Shown here: positions 59,501 to 64,000 of the stretch, piece by piece
How the letters are laid out: every line of letters starts with the position of its first letter
How positions within the stretch are numbered: position 1 is the stretch's first letter
NCBI GenBank assembly: GCA_963924555.1
Contig: OZ004585.1
Location: 5,531,488-5,595,487, forward strand
Length of the DNA: 64,000 nt
From: Crambe crambe
Lineage: Eukaryota > Porifera > Demospongiae > Poecilosclerida > Crambeidae
Direction: 5' to 3'
Notes under the pieces: model-generated
The model's input: only the letters and a program-made list of their open reading frames with translations
What the model was told of the DNA's origin: nothing
Databases searched by the model: none
Position numbers and translations under genes: made by a program

Positions 59501-60855
59501 GATATCGAATGTATGGAAACTGTTTATAATAAATGTATATTATTAGAGCATGCGCAACTCACACTTACACTTTACTATGTGGGGGGTCACTTGACCCTGA
59601 GGGGGGTCATTTAACCCTAGATTGGAGTGACCCCTGGGTCACTACACCCTAGGATAGAATGACAGGGGGGTCACTATACCCTGGGGGTCATTATACCCTC
59701 CGATAGTAATTCCATGCAGACATAAAGAAGCATATGCAGCATACGTAGCTATACAAGATTAATTTTAATTGGTGTTGAAGTTCAATGACTGCTGTTTAAT
59801 AGGTAGTGGGCATGAAATAATGAGCTTGCTTAGTTGATGTAATTAGCTAACTAGTTAGAAAACGGTACAAAGTAATTCATACCCAAGAACATGGCCATAG
59901 TAAGGCCTATTATTATCCATCACAGATCAATCATTCATGCACCACTCCCCTCCATAATCATATTACTGATCCTGTGAGCCACCCATTTTCTAAGATTCTG
60001 TAGCTATCATTATGACTATAAATTTTTACACTTACAGTAATTCGAATTATAGTTGGAATTGGAGCTGGAATTGGAGCTTTATTACTGACTATTATCAGTT
60101 CAATAACAATATTATTGTGTGGACTTTGTTTTCAAACTCGCATCAAGAACGAAACTGGAGTATGCATAGCATCAACACATAATGTAACTGAAAATCTTCA
60201 TGTAATAGAATTGGAAAACACAGAAACTCGTGAAGATTTATTTATCCAAGATGAGAATGATCCAAATTATACTGCAGTAACATCATTCAAAGATGCACAA
60301 TGTATTAACAAATTTTCTCTAGTACATAATGAAGTTGAGCAAAAGAAGAAATCGTACGCATCTGATGGCTCCCACTCTGATACGGTGATTAAAAAGACAT
60401 TCACAAATGCTGCAAGCAATTATGAAGAAATAGACCTTACACCATGTGATGTTTCAGTGCAAAAGGAAACTCAAATGCAAAAGGGTTCTGAAACATGGGA
60501 TCCTTCCCATATTTATTCCGCAGTAAATAAAAAATCCACCAAAACCACTGGAAAATGCAATGGAGAAATAGAGGGAATGTGTGACAACTGCTTATATGCT
60601 ATTGTGAATAAGAAGAAGCCAAAGATACCTCCTAGAAGTTTTGATTATGAAGAATTAGAAGCACTTGAATTAAATGACCCTGGCTATGAAATGTACAGCA
60701 ACAGCAAGGTGGGGAAACCTCAGTTAATATTGCAAGACACACGTGACCCCAGCTATTCAGTCATTGATAAAAAAACAAAACAAGTCACAGATTATAGTCC
60801 AGAGCAAGAAGAGGAAGCTCCTGAAATTCCTCCATTTGATTTAGCAATGATGTAG
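41584..60855 (+). CDS. Gene C: Ig-like receptor with tyrosine-rich tail, 4 exons, 532 aa
   Basis: Exons 41584-41881, 47190-47525, 47587-47733 and 60038-60855 sum to 1599 nt and all junctions are phase 1. Exon 1 gives a signal peptide ([13 protein letters not shown]) and Ig domain 1; exon 2 Ig domain 2 ([19 protein letters not shown]); exon 3 is a short Ser/Thr-rich stalk in which gene A's third Ig domain is deleted; exon 4 a membrane helix (about residues 262-290) and a tail of about 240 residues. Tail tyrosines at about 338 (YTAV), 389 (YEEI), 420 (YSAV), 447 (YAIV), 464 (YEEL), 477, 480, 500 (YSVI), 513 fit SH2 docking, and KIPPRS suits SH3 binding. No kinase. The last intron (12.3 kb) contains a K element, so the exon 4 link rests on phase, strand and domain logic. 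Confidence 0.75.
42119..42164. repeat. Perfect 17-bp hairpin in gene C intron 1
   Basis: TTGTCCCAATACACACT (42119-42135) and its complement (42148-42164) flank a T-rich 12-base loop, within a larger imperfect foldback of about 42090-42215. The foldback is missing from the duplicated B locus, so it was inserted after the duplication or lost from B. Confidence 0.8.
42250..42490. mobile_element. Harbinger-like MITE, 241 bp, TSD TTA, with paralogous empty site
   Basis: Ends GGCCAGTGTTAATGA and the complement (to 42490) are flanked by TTA (42247-42249, 42491-42493). The duplicate locus at 10770-10800 reads straight through with a single TTA at 10779-10781. Shares GGCCAG termini and the TTA target with 18939-19341. 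Confidence 0.88.
42612..46275. repeat. Repeat cluster in gene C intron 1
   Basis: About 3.7 kb absent from the B duplicate. Units of about 250-450 bp beginning GGGCAATGTTCAACATTCAG (about 42628, 43080 and 45688) recur, with GAGCAAGCAAGTATT, AGGCTCCAGTGCTT and CACTTAGATAAGCC. A CG-rich block (GGAGCATGCGCATTATGCACGCGC...GTACGCCTG) occurs at about 42984 and 43673. Contains the TIR element 44254-45597. No gene seen. Confidence 0.75.
44254..45597. mobile_element. TIR element with perfect 26-bp ends, 1.34 kb
   Basis: ATTACACGGAACAGGATTGG...AAACTC (44254-44279) and its exact complement (45572-45597) bound a non-coding interior. The motif GGATTGGAAAC is shared with the TIRs at 4112 and 19590. No clear target duplication. 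Confidence 0.8.
47734..49863. other. Gene C intron 3, part before element K
   Basis: No further exon recognised. Positions 47880-48030 include AT-rich sequence resembling 2080-2230 (TGTAGGGAT...GGTCATCCCTACAT), probably a dispersed repeat. The GGGTCA array lies at 49100-49230. Confidence 0.5.
49100..49230. repeat. Array of GGGTCA / TGACCC palindromic units (left)
   Basis: Alternating GGGTCA.TTTACCCTAGGG and TGACC(C) units, at least eight half-sites in 130 bp. A related array occurs at 59578-59705, on the other side of element K copy 2. Confidence 0.75.
50484..56512 (+). pseudogene. Element K copy 2 gene: FEN-like nuclease region plus CXC domain, about 1,750 aa
   Basis: The ATG at 50484 follows AATAATA. 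Frame: 50484-51867, a mariner-like MITE, 52597-56001, intron 56002-56054, exon 56055-56512. Order: an N-terminal cysteine cluster (C9-x2-C12, CICHAC 49-54, CHSCNSKP, CNRC); an unassigned middle with VVGDAKIYD and PIPGDWHTLYNY resembling DUF6589-type transposon proteins; then VFDNQG (54966), GRRDA, DEAD (55293-55304), SPDTDV (about 55362), GCDYV (55572) and VGIGK (55596), the order and spacing style of FEN1/XPG nucleases; finally an acidic-tailed exon with CXC motif CKCKTGC...CKC...CRPGCQCIGC (tesmin/TSO1 type). Besides the MITE, only TGA 53619-53621 breaks the frame, where TGG would fit. Possibly the element's mobility protein; that role is inference. Confidence 0.82.
51868..52594. mobile_element. 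Mariner-like MITE, 727 bp, TA target, inside the K gene
   Basis: Ends CGGTCTTC... and ...AGCCTACCG are imperfect inverted repeats of about 40 bp (AAAAAAGT...CCGTT inside both). TA lies on both sides (51866-51867, 52595-52596). Removing it with one TA restores CCT ATG CAT in frame between SICSAP and MHVLLTETILCH. Rich in AACG/CGTT. The ORF ends at 52010 and 52518 are artefacts of this insertion. Confidence 0.85.
56513..57489. other. Spacer between the two K genes
   Basis: No gene recognised. Near 56945 CAGTCCGCAGGCCAGCG resembles the subterminal block about 40-60 bp inside the right K terminus (complement of 59354-59385), so an internal junction between two K ends may lie here. No intact CAGTCTAATCGCC terminus is present. 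An A run follows at about 57322. Confidence 0.5.
57490..58798 (-). pseudogene. Element K copy 3, diverged, deleted
   Basis: The ATG at 58798 (minus) opens MTSSSESEVKVG, then GPCILCG, equivalent to the first CxxC of copy 2. Further matches in successive frames: GLWNIFTDYKATAEQSHDML (copy 2 TLCTLIDHKQATPDQSNDLL), RKLTQRFLKCHL (RKITQRFLKRHL), WLAEIRQVVWERAE (WLEKIRKGVWLRAD), LPSTEALILHWTRCLW. The donor at CCGA|GTAAGT (about 57834), a short intron and acceptor TACAG|GTCTTGAAAAATTTGG lead to a CXC exon (GCKCKKGCGIRRCKC...CGPGCRCLLC). The nuclease-like segment is deleted and frames are shifted. Intron phase 1 is conserved with copies 1 and 2. Confidence 0.82.
59437..60037. other. Gene C intron 3, part after element K
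   Basis: Contains the right GGGTCA array (59578-59705) and otherwise plain AT-rich sequence up to the acceptor TTACAG at 60032-60037. No further exon recognised. Confidence 0.55.
59578..59705. repeat. Array of GGGTCA / TGACCC palindromic units (right)
   Basis: Units GGGGGGTCA.TT.ACCCT, TGACCCCTGGGTCACTACACCC and GGGGTCATTATACCCTCC parallel the array at 49100-49230, with different order and spacing. Confidence 0.75.
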
Positions 60856-60963
60856 CTACTCTGTGGACAGACACACCACAAAAAAATTAATAGCAATATT
60901 CCCGTAGTTAGCCAGACTGTGTGTATCGCTAATTATTATGCATGAATTATAATATGACACAAT

Positions 60964-61200
60964 TTAATCTCGTGGCACATAATTATCGACAAGTTGGAAA
61001 AGTGATGGCATTTGATCTATTCCTATAGTATATTTCTGTGGTAGTGTGCTCCCAGTCCTCAGTGTGATGTTGAATAAAGTGTCACTGGTATCATAGGGTT
61101 CCAGCAAACCAGTGGCATCATAGCAAGCTCCACGTTTATCCTGTCCACTTGGATTCCTGTATGACAGCAGATTCAGCTCCAACTTGGTAGTCAGCACTAA
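60964..61200 (-). CDS. Possible Notch-ligand-type (MNNL-like) exon
   Basis: On the minus strand an acceptor (CCTCCTATTCAATAG) precedes an exon starting at 61200 in phase 0 and running to a TAA at 60964-60966. The product LVLTTKLELNLLSYRNPSG, a single Cys (GACYD), then SDTLFNITLRTG, has the layout of the MNNL domain at the N-terminus of Delta/Jagged ligands (FELxLLSxxNxxG ... CC ... DTxFxVCL), but most conserved cysteines are missing. No DSL or EGF repeats are seen. An open stretch at 61330-61505 (minus; TLSVTAHSQNGQENISIEL) may be a preceding exon. It could be a decayed fragment or an unrelated secreted domain. Confidence 0.3.
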   Translation of the reverse strand, partial: LVLTTKLELNLLSYRNPSGQDKRGACYDATGLLEPYDTSDTLFNITLRTGSTLPQKYTIGIDQMPSLFQLVDNYVPRD

Positions 61201-61514
61201 CTATTGAATAGGAGGAAAATACATACATGTAGCTCACATAATAATAGATAATAAATAGGACGGAAATTTCACCCCTTGTGAAACCCTTTGAGTGCATGAT
61301 TATCATCAAGGGTTGGCTATGACCAGAATCTGTTGTGGCCCCACACTTTGGATCTTGCATGTTTCTTTCCTGGCATCATTGTGATGCTGTTAGTATATAC
61401 GTACGTATTGCTGGTTGTGTGCTGTTGCAATTCTATAGATATATTTTCTTGACCATTCTGACTGTGAGCTGTAACACTAAGTGTGTAAGCGGGGGGTTCA
61501 ACCAAAATTAATAG

Positions 61515-61914
61515 CCTGTGGAAGTACTGTATGTAAGTGATAAATGCTAATTAATTTGGGACTGCATGATCACTTACCCTTTTCTCGCATGATTTAGCTA
61601 TCCTGCTGGTCCTAATCAACTCCACACAGTCTTCTCAGAGATAATTATAGTTACCTCTAACTGCAGGAAGACTCCCTAACATCATTACTTTTATACAAAT
61701 TGTTAGCTATAGTGAAAGTTCATAGAAACTATTGGTTTTGTCTGTATGAATGTGCAGCACCATAAGGTTATTTAAACATGATGCATTTGTTGCACGCATC
61801 ACCGGTAGTACGTATGTAGCCCATACATTTGAGAATGCTATAGTCTCTGAGTAGCAGATATCTTGGATAACAGGTTTATTATATGCATGGTTAACTCTGA
61901 AGTATTAGATCGAT
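61515..61914. other. Spacer without recognised features
   Basis: AT-rich sequence between the MNNL-like fragment and the hAT pseudogene. No exon, RNA gene or terminal repeat was recognised. Confidence 0.5.
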
Positions 61915-61919
61915 CTATA

Positions 61920-63050
61920 AAGGACTTCAAAAGGGGAAGTTGAACTTGGAGTTGGTGTTTCGAGAGATCATCTTTGTAGAATTGCAGACATAATTCAGTT
62001 CTAAATGATCTCGATCCTGTAAAACACAGTCATGAAACATCTTGAAGTGATCAGAATTCCTGAGAGATTGGAGAACTTTTATAGTCAGCTCAGTTAATTG
62101 CTGTCCTTCGGCTGCTGACATACATAGACTCATGCTGTGGGCTCTTACTTAGGTTATCACTGTGTCGTAGAACTAAGGATCCCAAAGAAATTCTAAATAA
62201 AAAGTCAAAAGACATCACCTGAGATTCAACACCGATGATTCTAGCTCTCGTGTCACCATCATTTGATTCCTCCCATGACCAAAGAAGTACTTCATAGTTA
62301 TCCAATACACTTTATAGTGATGCTGCATGAACAGTCCATCTTGTAGGACATAGTACACTAAATCCAGGTGTAGCCAGCTATTTCTTGCATGAATTTCTGA
62401 AAAGCATATTTCTTTTGGAGATTTCTTGATCAATTTTGAAATCTCATAGACAATATCAAGACTTGTCTTCATAATTTTTAAATTACTCTTCCGACTGTCA
62501 GAAGCATTTTGGACTTCATGGGATATAATATTTCAGCACTTTTTTCTCTATATTTTTAATTAGCTAAGCATGAAAAGTTGAATGAAATTTGAATCCTGCT
62601 TGTTAGCTCCATCACCTCGAAGTGGCAGTCCTTATCATACAAGAAGCGCACTGAAGTAAGAACTTAGAGCATATAAGCATGATTGGTTTTCTTCTCAGTG
62701 GCAACTTGATTGAAAGCAAATTACTGATAAATTATTAACTAGCTTAAGTAGCTACACAAGACAGAAATGGCCGCTTTGTGGGACTTACATTTATCATGAT
62801 TGGCCATCCTTCCAATTAATGATTCACTTAGCTATTCCTGTCAGCCTTACTTTACCTTCTTTACTGCTTTTTGCAGCAGACAAAATAAGTAGCATCTTGA
62901 CCAAGATCATAATGGATCCAATTGAACCAAGATAGCTACTTGGAAGGATTTGTCTTTCCAAAAGAACGAGAAGGGAATGACAAGTCATGTGGCTGACAGG
63001 GTTTGTCAGGCATATCTTTAACATAATCAGCTTCGAAAGACATTCTGAAT
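61920..63050 (-). pseudogene. Decayed hAT (DUF4371-like) transposase
   Basis: Read from about 63030 downward, pieces in several frames match the intact transposase at 31800: DKPCQPHDLSFPSRSFG (TPHQPRHFKFPQREFG), WFNWIHYDLGQDATYFVCC (finger region), LPLRGDGANKQDSNFIQLF (LALRGLHGDETNSNFIQFL), DIVYEISKLIKKSPK (DVTQEICKLVKKSPH), FDFLFRISLGSLVLRHSDNL (FDFLFGVMLGELLLHHSDNL). The region with the first catalytic Asp is deleted and many frameshifts exist. It is an older relative, not a direct copy. Confidence 0.85.
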
Positions 63051-63130
63051 AATTATCTCAACCACGTGGCTCAACTGAGAGTGCAGCTGGAATAATGATT
63101 TGGTTCCCACAACATGCATAGGGTAAAGCG

Positions 63131-63236
63131 GGGTAATTCCGGTGTCACGTAAATTTAGGGACCCCATAAATTTGGGGACCCTCGACCCCAAAATTATCGT
63201 AAAATCAGGGTCCCCCTGTAAAATTAGGGACCCCAT
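63131..63236. repeat. Short array of AAATT.GGGACCCC units
   Basis: TAAATTTAGGGACCCC, TAAATTTGGGGACCC, AAATCAGGGTCCCC and AAATTAGGGACCCC follow each other within about 100 bp. Non-coding. Confidence 0.75.
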
Positions 63237-63445
63237 GCATGCTCACCGCGGCCCATTCACGCATGCGTATGCCAGCTTTGAAGGCTGACAAACTATATAG
63301 CTCTAAGAAAAAAGTGCAAGTTTTTCATGCTGAAGGAGGCTTATCTGTACTGGTGGGCTAACTGGGGCATAATAGTTGTAAACTCTAGTCTACTATAATA
63401 AAGCAACAACAGTTGCATGCGGCTAGCCTTGTTAATATAATAATA

Positions 63446-63630
63446 TTATATATATATATATATATATGTAGCTAGCTATGAGCCCTTAGGCTTATATTGA
63501 TCATCCATGGAGAGAGAGAGAGAGAGGGGGGGAGAGGGGGGGGGGAGAGGGAGGGAGGGAGGGAGGGGGGGGGGGGAGAGGGAGGGAGGGAGGGAGGGGG
63601 GGGAGAGAGAGGGAGGGAGGGAGGGGGGAA
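63446..63630. repeat. (TA)n followed by a long purine (GA/GGGA) tract
   Basis: TA dinucleotides at about 63446-63467, then an almost pure purine strand of (GA)n and (GGGA)n at about 63509-63628. The proline/serine-rich minus-strand ORF at 63472-63687 is a translation of this repeat. Confidence 0.93.
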
Positions 63631-64000
63631 CCCTTTAATAAAGTCATGAGACCCTGGTGCATTAACAACCCATGAATTGGTGCACAACTAACATTTCCAT
63701 TGCCCTATAACTATGAGGGTAGAGTTTATAGCCATGTGCAGGGCATTTATGTCTATAGGCGATTATATGACTTTATTTGAGTAGGTAAGGTAAATTCTTG
63801 AGCTAAATCCAAGCTTGTGGCAGGTTGAAGATGCTGCAACTATTCATGATGATAGCCGCACCAAACCAATGATCTAGTCTGTAAAAAATATTATTGGCCT
63901 GGTTATATATTTCAACCTATGTAGCTATAATAGCTATCGTGGCTAAGCAATTCATTTTTTCCACAGGTTGGAACACATCAACGTAAACTCATGAATAATT
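63631..64000. other. End of window, no recognised feature
   Basis: AT-rich sequence without an exon, RNA gene or terminal repeat that I could identify. Confidence 0.5.

Noticed and set aside
60421..60700. ITAM in the gene C tail
   Set aside because: The YxxL/I pairs are not spaced by 6-8 residues; single SH2/ITIM-like motifs fit better.
63472..63687. Pro/Ser-rich minus-strand ORF
   Set aside because: Translation of a GA/GGGA purine tract.
1..64000. tRNA, rRNA or other structured RNA genes
   Set aside because: No stretch with convincing tRNA boxes or rRNA similarity was recognised by reading; a tRNAscan/Infernal run would be decisive.

Overview
The window reads as nuclear DNA of an early-branching animal, most likely a demosponge. 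This is inferred from an Ig-ectodomain receptor tyrosine kinase without an obvious bilaterian orthologue, very short introns (53-61 bp) beside multi-kb introns full of repeats, AT-rich intergenic DNA rich in TAGCTA, and animal transposon families (hAT with a DUF4371-type transposase, Gmr1-like Ty3/gypsy, Harbinger-like and mariner-like MITEs).

Layout. 1-2800: repeats, including a hAT-type MITE with a long internal hairpin. 3146-5345: a small gene with two GRF zinc fingers. 5436-10715: a decayed LTR retrotransposon (gypsy-1) that abuts a broken Ig-receptor duplicate (gene B, 11469-12026). 13393-28129: gene A, a complete 12-exon receptor tyrosine kinase whose exon lengths sum to 2205 nt (734 aa). 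30162-41320: a THAP-domain gene split by a large DNA element, here called element K. That copy is itself split by an intact hAT element (31536-34362), a small MITE (34451-34653) and a young LTR element, gypsy-2 (34692-39919). 41584-60855: gene C, a paralogue of gene A's ectodomain with a tyrosine-rich tail in place of the kinase. Its last intron holds a second K element (49864-59432) with two K genes tail to tail. 60964-63050: minus-strand remnants (a possible MNNL-like exon and a hAT pseudogene), then simple repeats.

How the parts relate. Genes A, B and C come from segmental duplication of one Ig-receptor unit. A signals through its own kinase; C carries nine tail tyrosines in SH2-docking contexts. 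They may be a kinase/docking receptor pair recognising related ligands. B is a relic whose first exon was probably lost where gypsy-1 now sits.

The least familiar object is element K: 18-bp inverted repeats starting CAGTCTAATCGCC, an apparent 4-bp target duplication, and one gene of about 1,750 residues combining an N-terminal cysteine cluster, a region with the ordered motifs of FEN1/XPG-type nucleases, and a tesmin/TSO1-like CXC domain in a separate last exon. Three diverged copies share that intron. All calls come from reading the sequence; no database search was run.
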